A stretch of 64,000 bases of DNA from SIG78 sp036677805 (GTDB taxonomy: Bacteria > Verrucomicrobiota > Lentisphaeria > Victivallales > Victivallaceae), in the NCBI GenBank assembly GCA_036677805.1, contig JAVBVS010000025.1:51738-115737 (forward strand), read 5' to 3'. The translations under genes and the position numbers were made by a program. The notes beneath the pieces were generated by a model. The model made no database searches, was not told where the DNA came from, and worked only from the letters and a program-made list of their open reading frames with translations. This document shows, in pieces, positions 51,573 through 59,831 of the stretch (position 1 is its first letter; each line of letters starts with the position of its first letter).

Positions 51573-52148
51573 ATGAAGAAATTGCTTTTGGTGCTTCTGT
51601 GCGCCGGCTGCGGCGCGACCGGGCTGATGGCGGCCTACCAGTACGGGAACAACGTCGAGTATCTCGGAGAGAACAATCTGGTGGTCACGCAATCGGCCAA
51701 CCTGTCATTCAATGTGATCCAGTCTCTGAGTACCGGGCTTAATCTCAGCAATTGGAACTATCTGGTGGTCAATGCCACCGATGCCAATGGCAAGCTCACG
51801 TTGCGCAATGTGGCCATCACCGGCAATACCATTGAAATCGGTTCCTATGCCGTGGGGAGCAATCTCCGCTTCCAGTTGAGCAACGACCGGTTCACCACGA
51901 CGACAGGTCGCTTGGCCAGCAGTGGCTGGGACTACAGTACGCATGAGCCCGGTTATTTGGTTACCGACGGCAACTACGGCATCTGGGGTACCGATCAGTA
52001 CGTCGACGTGGCCTTCTGGATCGGAGAAGGCACTCCGGCCCCGTCCGGCCAGCCGTTGCCGGGAGTGGCGATGGCCCTGTTGCTTGGCGGCGGAGCGCTC
52101 GGCGCGGCCGGCTTCGGCAAGGCGCGTCGGCAGAAGCCGGTCTGCTGA
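51573..52148 (+). CDS. Exported protein with VPLPA/PEP-CTERM-like sorting tail
   Basis: A 191-residue protein. It has a signal peptide (KKLLLVLLCAGCGATGLMAA) and a beta-rich, Asn/Thr-rich mature part of about 130 residues (LTLRNVAITGNTIEIGS) with no known domain. The C-terminus has the three-part exosortase signal: PLPG (161-164), a hydrophobic Gly/Leu/Ala helix (165-181), and a basic end with Arg185-Arg186. The PLP form is closest to the VPLPA-CTERM variant of PEP-CTERM. It should be cut by the exosortase encoded at 54730 and released or attached to surface polysaccharide. It has its own promoter and terminator, so it can be expressed far above the exosortase. Confidence 0.8.
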   Translation: MKKLLLVLLCAGCGATGLMAAYQYGNNVEYLGENNLVVTQSANLSFNVIQSLSTGLNLSNWNYLVVNATDANGKLTLRNVAITGNTIEIGSYAVGSNLRFQLSNDRFTTTTGRLASSGWDYSTHEPGYLVTDGNYGIWGTDQYVDVAFWIGEGTPAPSGQPLPGVAMALLLGGGALGAAGFGKARRQKPVC

Positions 52149-52184
52149 ACCCGGGGGCGGTCGGATCTGAATTGATACAAATGA

Positions 52185-52202
52185 TGCCGGCTGCGGCCGG
52201 CA
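52185..52202. other. Short GC hairpin after the sorted-protein gene
   Basis: TGCCGGC-tgcg-GCCGGCA, a perfect 7-bp stem 36 bp after the stop. It lacks a T-run, and the true terminator is at 52291. Confidence 0.45.
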
Positions 52203-52290
52203 TGAAGGGCGGTCGGCCTATGGTCTCAGGGGGGACAAGTGTGAAATCGCTTCCGGAGACGGTCGCCGCCTTCCTTATTTTCACCGTTCA

Positions 52291-52339
52291 GGATCACTGT
52301 CGTCGGCAATTGATTGCCGGCTGACGTGATCCGTTTTTT
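52291..52339 (+). terminator. Strong intrinsic terminator between sorted protein and exosortase operon
   Basis: GGATCAC / GTGATCC encloses a second stem GGCAAT-tg-ATTGCC, and TTTTTT follows. The gap 52149-52468 has no gene. No clear promoter for the following operon was found in its last 130 bp. Confidence 0.87.
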
Positions 52340-52468
52340 GTGCCGTGACGATGGCCGTCCGACACTGCGGAGCGCTGACCGGGCCGCCGCCGGTTCCGAA
52401 CCGCGGAGAGTGAGGACCAATTACGGAAAACGACGCAACCGCGTTTATTTTTTTGCGGGAAAATAAAG

Positions 52469-54727
52469 ATGACTGAATCAACCGATCCGTCGAAAAAGAA
52501 GAGAATTCTCCGTTATCTGCTGCTGGCCGGCGGGCTCCTGATTGCGCTGGCGGTCAGCGGTGTGTTTTTCGTCTATGCCGTCAAAAACGCCCGGCAGAAC
52601 GAGCGTTACCGGAAGGCGCTGGCGGTGTACGAGCGCGGTGAATACGCCGAAGCGGAAAAACTGCTGATCAATTATCTCCGGGAAGACCGGAATCAGGAAA
52701 ATGCCTGGGTGAAACTGGCGGAGCTCTATGGAAAACAGAAGCGCTGGCGTCAGGCGGCGCGTTGCTGGCGCTTCGCCTCTTCCTTGAACAGTCTGAATGA
52801 GCAATATTCCCGGGCCTATTTGGAAGCGCTGTTGCGGACGCGTTCGTTCCGGGAGGTCGCCGAGGCGATCGACCGTCTGCCGGAAGCGGAAAAAAAACAA
52901 TTCCGGCCGACCCTTTGCCTGGCTTATCTGATGGGCGGGCAGCTGGATAAAGCCAAGCCGCTGCTGGCAGCGTTGCCCGCTGCGGATGATGATGTCCGGG
53001 TGCGCTGGGGGCGATTTGCGGCGGATCATATGGCGCAATGGGCCGTCGGAAAAGGTCTGGCATCGCCGCAACTGGCGGAGTTTGCCCGTTCCGGCGACGA
53101 GGTGGTGGCATTGGAAGCGTTGATCCGGCTTCTTCAGGGCGTGACCGCGGAGCAGAAAATGGCGGAGGCGGAACAATATCTGAAACGCATGACGGAAATC
53201 AATCCGGGATTTGCGCTTCCCCTGCTCGGCAGTTTCTACGATCAGGCCGGGCGGGACGAGGATGCGGCCCGGGCTTATCGTGAGGCGGTCAATTTCGGTT
53301 TGCCGCTGGATGCGGTGTTCCGCTATGCCGATGTGCTGTTTTTCCTGAACAAAATCGATGATTTGAAACGGCTTGCGCCGACATTTCAGCAGGGCGACCG
53401 GGAAACGATGCTTTGCGGCTTCTATATCGAAGCGCTGATCGCCTACATGGAGAAAAATACCGAGGCGCTGGGCAAAAATCTGAAACAGCTTGACCCTTCG
53501 GTTCAATCCCCGCTAGCGGTGGTGATGCGGTTTGATTATGCGCTGCTGGCCGCCGACCTGCCGATGCTTCAGGCGGCGCTGAAGGAGATCGTATCCCGGC
53601 CCGATCTCAGGGGTTTTTATCCGGCGGCTTATGAGAAATTGCAGCCGCTGTTGTTGAAATTTTACACCGAGCGCAAGATTGCCGAGGCGGCGCCGCTGGC
53701 CCGGCTGGTTTATCCGGCGCATGGCGACAATCTGCTGCTGGCCAGAATCATATTTCTGAATCAGGGCGTGACCGACAGTGTGCTGCTGGGGGAATTGAAT
53801 GCGGCGTTGCAGCGCTTTCCCGAAGATCCGGTGCTGCTGACGGTGGCGGTCGATTACCGGTTGCAGAAAGGGGAATTCGAGCTCGCGCTGCCGCTGGCGC
53901 GAAAGAATGTCGCCGTCGGCAATACCTCGGTTTACCCCATGCTGCAGGAGGTGATGGCTCTCGATGGCTGCGGCCGCGACGATGAAGCCCGCAAAATTTA
54001 TACCGAACTGCGCCGGAAATATCCGGACGACGGCGAGATTTTGAAACGCTATCTGGCCTTTTGCCTGCTTCGGAACCGGCCGTTGCCGGAATTGGGCGAC
54101 AGGCCGGAATTTCAAGCGTTGCGCCCCTTGCTCGAAGGGGAGCAGGCCTTCCGGGCAAAACAGCCGGCCGGGATGATCGAAGCATTTTCCTCGCCCGCGC
54201 TGCTTCAGGCGTTGAATCCGGCCAGTCCGGAAGATCAGCCGCTGCTGTTTCATATGGCGTTGCGGCTGGGAGAAGCCGACGCGCTGAAGCCGGCCATCGC
54301 CATCTACGAAAAGCTCAAACCACTGGTTGCCAACCCGATGCTGGTTGAGCTGAATCTCGCCGAACTCTACGCCGCCGCCGGCGACAAGAGCGCGGCGCTG
54401 CGCGAGGCCCGGGCGGCTTGGCTGGGGTGCGGTACGGTGCCTGCGGTTCAGGGATGTTACGGGCTGCGGCTGGCGGAAGCGGGCAATGATGTCGATGCGT
54501 TGAAACAGCTGGGACCTTTGGTGGCGGCGAAATACGGCGACCCGAGAATTTTTCCCGCCTGGGTGAAGGTGTTGGAAAAATTGATTGCGGGAAGTTATCA
54601 GGCCGGTCGCTATGAAGAGTGCGTCGGGTACTGTGCGCAGTTGCGCCGCGCCGCGCCCGACAATCCGACAGCGCGCGACTACGAAGCCAGAGCGCAGGCG
54701 GCGATGGCGCGGGGCAAGGGGCGGTGA
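52469..54727 (+). CDS. Membrane-anchored TPR-repeat protein of the exosortase locus
   Basis: A 752-residue protein. A single membrane helix near the N-terminus (about 14-37, LRYLLLAGGLLIALAVSGVF) is followed by TPR-like helical pairs over most of the chain (KALAVYERGEYAEAEKLLIN, AWVKLAELYGKQKRWRQAAR, and AGRDEDAARAYREAVNFG further on). The orientation implied is a large helical domain outside the cytoplasm. TPR proteins are regular companions of exosortases and are thought to scaffold export or polysaccharide assembly (PrsT-like proteins are an example). The stop lies 2 bp before the exosortase start, so they are one operon. The exact partner is unknown. The Shine-Dalgarno is weak (AATAAAG). 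Confidence 0.85.
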   Translation: MTESTDPSKKKRILRYLLLAGGLLIALAVSGVFFVYAVKNARQNERYRKALAVYERGEYAEAEKLLINYLREDRNQENAWVKLAELYGKQKRWRQAARCWRFASSLNSLNEQYSRAYLEALLRTRSFREVAEAIDRLPEAEKKQFRPTLCLAYLMGGQLDKAKPLLAALPAADDDVRVRWGRFAADHMAQWAVGKGLASPQLAEFARSGDEVVALEALIRLLQGVTAEQKMAEAEQYLKRMTEINPGFALPLLGSFYDQAGRDEDAARAYREAVNFGLPLDAVFRYADVLFFLNKIDDLKRLAPTFQQGDRETMLCGFYIEALIAYMEKNTEALGKNLKQLDPSVQSPLAVVMRFDYALLAADLPMLQAALKEIVSRPDLRGFYPAAYEKLQPLLLKFYTERKIAEAAPLARLVYPAHGDNLLLARIIFLNQGVTDSVLLGELNAALQRFPEDPVLLTVAVDYRLQKGEFELALPLARKNVAVGNTSVYPMLQEVMALDGCGRDDEARKIYTELRRKYPDDGEILKRYLAFCLLRNRPLPELGDRPEFQALRPLLEGEQAFRAKQPAGMIEAFSSPALLQALNPASPEDQPLLFHMALRLGEADALKPAIAIYEKLKPLVANPMLVELNLAELYAAAGDKSAALREARAAWLGCGTVPAVQGCYGLRLAEAGNDVDALKQLGPLVAAKYGDPRIFPAWVKVLEKLIAGSYQAGRYEECVGYCAQLRRAAPDNPTARDYEARAQAAMARGKGR

Positions 54728-54729
54728 TC

Positions 54730-55575
54730 ATGCAAGACGTGATCGTCCGGAGTTATCGATCTGTTTTGCGGGCGCCGGTTCCGGCCGTGCTGTTGGCGCT
54801 TTCCTGTGCTTTCGGCGCATGGCAGAGCATTGCGGCCAATGACGGCGAGTGGGATTCGCCGCTGGCTTTGCTGCTGCTGGCGGTGGTGGCGGCGGTTCAC
54901 GGATTGAACCGGATGCCGGCTTCAAAGGGCGGGGCCGGTTGGCCGGCATGGGCGTTGCTGACCGGCGCGATCGTGCTGATGGCGCTGAGCGCCCGCGCCG
55001 GTTCGGAATTCGGCAAGAACACCGCACTGCTGTTGGCGGTCTGTGCCACGGGGGCTTTTTTTCGTGGCGCAAATTGCTTGCCGGCCATGGGATTTGCCCT
55101 CGGCACCTGCTTCTGGGTGTTGCCGTTTCTGGAGCGGATCACGTTGTTCCTGAGCTATCCGCTGCGACTGCTTTCGACCGCTTTGTCGGTCGGACTGCTC
55201 CAACTTTTCGGGGTCGATATCCACGCCCGGTTGACCACCATTGCCGTCGGGCAGACGCAGATTGCCATCACCGATGCCTGCAGCGGGGTTTCGCAGCTGG
55301 GGGTGCTTGGGTTCTTCGCTTATTTGCTGGCGTTGCGCCTGCCGGAGCGGCAATGGGGGCAGAAACTGATCTGGGGTGCGTTCATCCTGCCGATCGTGAT
55401 TGTCGCCAATACCGTGCGGCTGCTGCTGACCATCGGACTGTTTCTCCGGATCGGCGAGCGTTCCTTCGCCAATGACATTCATGTCGGACTGGGGTACTTC
55501 TTCGTGTTGCTGTCGCTGGCGCTGCTATGGTCGAGCGGCAAGCTGCTCTTTGCCCCTCCGGGAGAAAAATCGTGA
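54730..55575 (+). CDS. xrt: Exosortase (PEP-CTERM-type transpeptidase)
   Basis: A 281-residue protein with about 7-8 membrane helices. The three catalytic residues of exosortases are visible: Cys184 in TDACSGVSQLG, Arg230 in IVANTVRLLL, and His251 in ANDIHVGLGYFF. Exosortases recognise PEP-CTERM-like tails after translocation and cleave them in a sortase-like way. The ATG at 54730 starts just before the first helix; upstream in-frame codons overlap the TPR gene and are rejected. It overlaps the next gene by 4 bp (GTGA). The likely substrate is the protein at 51573. At 281 residues it is the compact form that lacks the fused EpsI domain, which is supplied by the next gene. Confidence 0.92.
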   Translation: MQDVIVRSYRSVLRAPVPAVLLALSCAFGAWQSIAANDGEWDSPLALLLLAVVAAVHGLNRMPASKGGAGWPAWALLTGAIVLMALSARAGSEFGKNTALLLAVCATGAFFRGANCLPAMGFALGTCFWVLPFLERITLFLSYPLRLLSTALSVGLLQLFGVDIHARLTTIAVGQTQIAITDACSGVSQLGVLGFFAYLLALRLPERQWGQKLIWGAFILPIVIVANTVRLLLTIGLFLRIGERSFANDIHVGLGYFFVLLSLALLWSSGKLLFAPPGEKS

Positions 55576-56684
55576 AGACGGCGGGATTGAAATCGGAGCT
55601 GCTGCTGGTTCTGGGCGGAGTTCCGCTGCTGACCAAGCTGCCCTATATGGTTCGGGCCTGGCGGGAATCGCGGCCGGATCGGTGGGACTGGGTTTTCCTG
55701 TTGGGCTTCCTTCTGCTGAGTGCGGCGGTATGGCCGAGATTGCGGGCCTGGCGTGTTGCCGGGGATCGCCGTTTCCTGATTGCCGCCGCCGTCGGAGCGT
55801 TGCTTTACGGCGCCGGCTTCGGATACTCCGTTCACGCGGTGTCGATTGTCGGCGCCATGATTTTCGCCTGGGGAATGGCGGGCGTCGCCATGGGACTCCA
55901 AGCGGCTTCCGCCGCAGTGCCGTTGTTCGGACTGTTGGGGCTTTCCTGCACCGGGACGACCTATTGGATCGGATATTTTTCCGGGTGCGACGGATTGACG
56001 CTCAAGGTCGTTGCCGGAACGGTTTTCGGGCTTTGGGCGGCATGGACGGCGTGGCGTCGGAAAATAGTGCCGTTGCGATTTGTGTTGTTCGGTTTCGGAA
56101 TCGGCGTGATGCTGGGATTTTATGGCTTTCCAGGCTATCGTTATGTGCCTTGCCCGCCATTTCATCCCGCGCTGGATGTGTTTAACTTCGGCGCCTTCAT
56201 CGGCCGGGAAATTCCGCCTTCGGACACTGATCGGAGATTTTTCGGCGAGAGCACCATTCAACGCGCATTCTTCGCCGGAGACGATCGGGCTGTGGCCGTG
56301 CTGAAAGTCTGTGATTTCGAGGATGTCCACAAAATTCATCCCGCCGGTTATTGTCTGAGGGCCGCGGGGCGCAATGTTCTGGCCGACCGACTGTTGCCTC
56401 TGGAGTTGGACCGGCGGGGATTTCAGGTCAATGAGGTGCTGGCGGACAATGGCGACGGCACCTTCATGCTGCTGTGGGCGTGGTACAGCAGCGATACGGA
56501 CTCCTCGGGCAATTTCCTGTTTTTCCGGCGTTTTTATGCGCCCGGCGGCGGTTGGAGCACCTATCAGGTGGCGGTTGGCGTCGGCGGCGGGGGGACCGCG
56601 GATGAAATCGCGGCGGCGCGCGGCGTACTGGCGGCGTTCCTGACCGAATGGGGCCGGGCCGCGGCCGCTGAAACCGGCCTTTGA
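55572..56684 (+). CDS. Exosortase-associated membrane protein with EpsI-like C-terminal domain
   Basis: A 370-residue protein. The N-terminal part (about 1-195) has about 6 hydrophobic helices (SIVGAMIFAWGMAGVAMGLQ and others). The C-terminal part (about 215-370) is soluble: CDFEDVHKIHPAGYCLRAAG is like the conserved His-Pro-x-x-Cys block of EpsI/DUF3485 proteins, and MLLWAWYSSDTDSSGN follows. EpsI-type proteins accompany exosortases as a separate gene or a fused C-terminal domain; their chemistry is not settled. Here the domain is attached to a membrane unit of its own, which seems unusual. Start is a GTG overlapping the exosortase stop (GTGA) after GGGAG. It is convergent with the next gene. 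Confidence 0.72.
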   Translation: MKTAGLKSELLLVLGGVPLLTKLPYMVRAWRESRPDRWDWVFLLGFLLLSAAVWPRLRAWRVAGDRRFLIAAAVGALLYGAGFGYSVHAVSIVGAMIFAWGMAGVAMGLQAASAAVPLFGLLGLSCTGTTYWIGYFSGCDGLTLKVVAGTVFGLWAAWTAWRRKIVPLRFVLFGFGIGVMLGFYGFPGYRYVPCPPFHPALDVFNFGAFIGREIPPSDTDRRFFGESTIQRAFFAGDDRAVAVLKVCDFEDVHKIHPAGYCLRAAGRNVLADRLLPLELDRRGFQVNEVLADNGDGTFMLLWAWYSSDTDSSGNFLFFRRFYAPGGGWSTYQVAVGVGGGGTADEIAAARGVLAAFLTEWGRAAAAETGL

Positions 56685-56693
56685 ACATTCAGG

Positions 56694-57728
56694 TTACGGT
56701 TGCCGGAGCTCGGGCGGCAGATTTTTGCGGTTCTCGGTTTCGAGCTGGCGCGCGACTTCGGGCCAGCCGCCGCGTTTCTGCCATTCCCGGATCACGCGGT
56801 AACCGTCGCCGTAAACCGGGTCGGGATTTTTTTCCATCCGGTAATTCCAGACGCTTTGTCCGGTCAGGCGGTTGTATTCTGCGGCCACGGTTTCGGCGAA
56901 GCCCTCTTTGATTTTCTGATCCGCGATATACGGCCAGCGGCGCTGCATGTAGTCGTGGGCCAGTTCATGGGCCATGACCTCCGCCATCTTGACCCGCGGC
57001 AGATGATCGAGCAGCACGATCTGGCAGGATTGGGTTTCGCGTTGGACGGATGTTTTCTGTTCTTTCCAGAATTCCAGGCGGCTCGGGGTGGTGTAGATTT
57101 CCCGGCCGTTGTACATGTAAAGGCCGAATTCCCGGCTGGTGCCGAGCGGCGTATCTTCCGATTTGTCGTCGGCGACCAGCCGCAGCACGATCGGGTAATC
57201 GGTTTTGAAGTTGAGTTTGCGGCAGAGCAATTCCCGGACCTCGCCGAGAAGTTTTTCGGCCTCGGCCGGGTCGGATACGGCATCGGCGGCACAGCGTCGG
57301 CAAAGATACCGGCCGTCCGGCAGGCGCCGGTGGTCGCCGCCCGGAATTTCGCAGACGAAACAGGCCGGCCTGGCGGCGCAGCCCATGCAGAATTTGACTT
57401 CGCCATAGGGCGTGGCGATCTGGCGGCCTTCGCGGAAGGGTTTGCCGCAGAGGTCGCAGGCGGGCAGCAAGGCGGCGTCGGCGCATTCCGGCGAACAGAA
57501 TATCCGCTTGTCGGTGCTTACGATCCGGGAGAGGCAGGGCTTGCCGCAATAGGCGCACTTGGGCAGCTGCGCTTCCGCGCACTGCCGGCTGCAGTAGACA
57601 TGGCCGTCGCCGGTTTTGAGGTAGCGTCCGGTGATGCGTTTGCCGCAGGTTTCGCAAATCAGAGGGCCTGCCGCGAAGACATTCCACAGTGTCAGCCACA
57701 GGCATAAAATGGTGATCGGCCGGATCAT
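56694..57728 (-). CDS. Exported LIM-like zinc-ribbon / DA1-type metallopeptidase
   Basis: A 344-residue protein. It has a signal peptide (ITILCLWLTLWNVFAAG). A Cys-rich region follows at about 25-150 with repeated C-x-x-C pairs (ICETCGKR, KCAYCGKP, ACDLCGKP, FCMGC, ACFVC, LCRRC), like tandem LIM zinc fingers. The peptidase part starts at about 155 and has HELAH (254-258) in VMAHELAHDYMQRR, followed by IKEGFAETVAAEY, with Glu275 a candidate third ligand. This order (LIM then HExxH then EG...A) is that of the DA1 proteins first described in plants. It would be a zinc peptidase in the periplasm. The start overlaps the MATE gene by 4 bp, so they are coupled. Confidence 0.78.
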   Translation of the reverse strand: MIRPITILCLWLTLWNVFAAGPLICETCGKRITGRYLKTGDGHVYCSRQCAEAQLPKCAYCGKPCLSRIVSTDKRIFCSPECADAALLPACDLCGKPFREGRQIATPYGEVKFCMGCAARPACFVCEIPGGDHRRLPDGRYLCRRCAADAVSDPAEAEKLLGEVRELLCRKLNFKTDYPIVLRLVADDKSEDTPLGTSREFGLYMYNGREIYTTPSRLEFWKEQKTSVQRETQSCQIVLLDHLPRVKMAEVMAHELAHDYMQRRWPYIADQKIKEGFAETVAAEYNRLTGQSVWNYRMEKNPDPVYGDGYRVIREWQKRGGWPEVARQLETENRKNLPPELRQP

Positions 57729-59098
57729 GACGCCTGGGTTCCTCCGATGATTTCGCCGTCGGCGGGCAGGGCGCGGGTCATGCGGCGCACCAGATACCAG
57801 CCGATTGCTCCGGCCAGCAGATCGGTCGTCAGCCTGGCCCAGAAGATGCCGTTGAGCCATCCCCAACGCAGCGCCAGCAGCGACAGCGGAATCATCAGCG
57901 CCAGAATCCGCAGCGCCGCCAGCCATGCCGTGGCCCGAGGATGGCCGCAGCCGGTGAAGAGGAATCCGCTGTAGCGGTGGATTTCCATCAGGCCGAAGCC
58001 CCACGGGATGATGCGCAAGTAAGCGGTCATGACCGCGGCCACGTGCGGGTCGGCGGTGAAGAAGCGCACCAGCCACGGCGCCAGCAGAAAGTACAGCGCC
58101 GCCACGCCGCATTCCAGATACAGTGCGAAGCGCATGGCGAAGCGGCGGCATTGATGGATGCGGCTGTAAAGCCTGGCGCCGTAATTCTGCGCGATCATCG
58201 GCATCAGCGCGATGCCGAGCGCCATCGGGAAGATGAACGCCACAACCTCCAGCCGTCCGGCCGCGGCGACTCCGGCGACCGCGGTGTCGCCGAATTTGGC
58301 CACGATGCGGGTGACCACACCGTTGCCGATGGGCATCAGCAGCATGCCGAGCGTGGCGGGGACGGCGAAGCGGATGATCTGCGCCCAGGCGGTGCGGACG
58401 ATGCGCCCGGTCAGGATATGGAAGTTCCAGAGATGGTGCCGCCGTCCGAGCGCCAGGACGATGATGATCGCGCTGATCGCCTGGGACAGCACCGTGGCCA
58501 GGGCCGCGCCTTCGATGCCGAGTTTCGGAAACCCGAGCAACCCGAAGATGAAGATCGGGTCGAGCACGACATTGAGCACCAGCCCGAGGGACATCAGCAA
58601 GCCGCTGAGTCGGGCGTCGCCGACCGCCACCAGCAGACTGTTGCCGACCATCGAAACCGAGGCGGTGGCGCAGCCGAGATACCAGGTGGTCATATATTCG
58701 CCGATCAGATTCATGACCTCGCCTTCGGCGCCGAATTGCCGGAAGGTCCAGTCGATGGAAAGCCAGCCGGCGACGCCGAGGATGACGGAAATCAGGATCA
58801 CCAGGATCATGCCGGAGGTCACCAGCTTGGCCGCTTTGGCGTGTCTCGCGCCGCCGACGGCGTGGGCCACGGTGGCCATGATGCCGGCGCCGATGCCGTG
58901 AAAGAGGCACCCGACCAGCATGATGACCGGAAAGGTGAACCCCATGGCGGCCAGAGGCAGTGTGCCGAGCCGGGCCACGAAGAAAGTGTCGGCAATGTTG
59001 TAGCCGGAAACCGCGATGGTGCCGGGCAGCATGGCCAGCGCGGTCCTGAACATGGTCATGCCGATGGTGCCGGTCAGATAACTGGCTGAGTGTCTCAT
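57725..59098 (-). CDS. MATE-family efflux transporter
   Basis: A 457-residue membrane protein with 12 predicted helices in two similar halves. Family patterns are visible: ALAMLPGTIAVSGYNIADTF, FFVARLGTLPLAAMGFTFP and GIGAGIMATVAHAVGGARHA near the N-terminus, and MALGIALMPMIAQNYGARLY at the start of the second half. MATE proteins export drugs or metabolites by Na+ or H+ antiport. The specific substrate is unknown. The start at 59098 (MRHSASYLTGTIG) is canonical. The DA1-like peptidase gene overlaps its stop; a functional link between the two is not obvious. Confidence 0.92.
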   Translation of the reverse strand: MRHSASYLTGTIGMTMFRTALAMLPGTIAVSGYNIADTFFVARLGTLPLAAMGFTFPVIMLVGCLFHGIGAGIMATVAHAVGGARHAKAAKLVTSGMILVILISVILGVAGWLSIDWTFRQFGAEGEVMNLIGEYMTTWYLGCATASVSMVGNSLLVAVGDARLSGLLMSLGLVLNVVLDPIFIFGLLGFPKLGIEGAALATVLSQAISAIIIVLALGRRHHLWNFHILTGRIVRTAWAQIIRFAVPATLGMLLMPIGNGVVTRIVAKFGDTAVAGVAAAGRLEVVAFIFPMALGIALMPMIAQNYGARLYSRIHQCRRFAMRFALYLECGVAALYFLLAPWLVRFFTADPHVAAVMTAYLRIIPWGFGLMEIHRYSGFLFTGCGHPRATAWLAALRILALMIPLSLLALRWGWLNGIFWARLTTDLLAGAIGWYLVRRMTRALPADGEIIGGTQAS

Positions 59099-59184
59099 AA
59101 AAAAATCCGTAAACGGCGTCGTGGGCGGAGAAGACGATACATTTTGTAATATAGCACGGTTTTCCGGCTTTTGCCAGAGCGGAC

Positions 59185-59213
59185 TTGAAAAAAGGCCCGG
59201 GCGGTGCTATATT
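59185..59213 (+). promoter_or_regulatory. Promoter of the efp-epmA operon
   Basis: TTGAAA (59185-59190), a 17-bp spacer and TATATT (59208-59213) lie 39 bp before the efp start codon. Confidence 0.68.
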
Positions 59214-59252
59214 ATCGGGCTGAACTTAAAATGAAACTCTGGAGTAAATGCG

Positions 59253-59819
59253 ATGTTTAATGCCTCCGACCTCAAAAAAGGCCTCAAAATCGAGATTGAC
59301 GGCCAGCCCTGGACGATTACCGAGTTTGAATTCTGCAAACCCGGCAAAGGTACCGCGCTCTACCGCTGCCGGATGAAGAATATGATCACCGGCACCGGGA
59401 TGGAAAAGACCTACCGCCCGACCGACAAGGTTGACCGGCCCAATCTCGAAGAACGCGAAATGTATTATTCCTACGCCGACGGCGACATGTACGTCTTCAG
59501 CGATGCCGAAACCTACGAGGAAATGCACGTCGGCAAGGATGTCCTCGGCAACCAGGCCTATTTCCTGATCGAGGACAATCTCTGCAAATTTCTGCTGTTC
59601 AACGGCCAGCCGATTGAAATCACACTGCCGACCTTCATTGAAAAGGCAATCGTTTCGACCGAGCCGGGCGCGCGCGGCGACACCGCGACCAACGTGCTCA
59701 AGCCGGCCAGAATCGACAACGGCTATGAGATTCAGGTGCCGCTCTTCATCAACGAAGGCGACATTGTGCGCATCGACACCCGGACCGGCGAATATGCCGA
59801 ACGGGTGAGCAAGGCGTAA
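59253..59819 (+). CDS. efp: Translation elongation factor P
   Basis: A 188-residue protein with the usual three-domain EF-P form. The loop that reaches the peptidyl-transferase centre is CKPGKGTALYR; Lys32 in it is the residue that gets modified. KTYRPTDKVDRPNLEEREM and the C-terminal GDIVRIDTRTGEYAERV are standard. EF-P rescues ribosomes stalled at polyproline. It is 12 bp ahead of its modifying ligase epmA, which makes the beta-lysine or lysine type of modification likely. GGAG lies before the start. Context: the window is rich in Pro-containing exported proteins. Confidence 0.97.
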   Translation: MFNASDLKKGLKIEIDGQPWTITEFEFCKPGKGTALYRCRMKNMITGTGMEKTYRPTDKVDRPNLEEREMYYSYADGDMYVFSDAETYEEMHVGKDVLGNQAYFLIEDNLCKFLLFNGQPIEITLPTFIEKAIVSTEPGARGDTATNVLKPARIDNGYEIQVPLFINEGDIVRIDTRTGEYAERVSKA

Positions 59820-59831
59820 GTTCTTCCGATC

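Noticed and set aside
54619..54729. Upstream in-frame start for the exosortase
   Set aside because: It would overlap the TPR gene by over 100 bp and add an Arg-rich tail before the first membrane helix.
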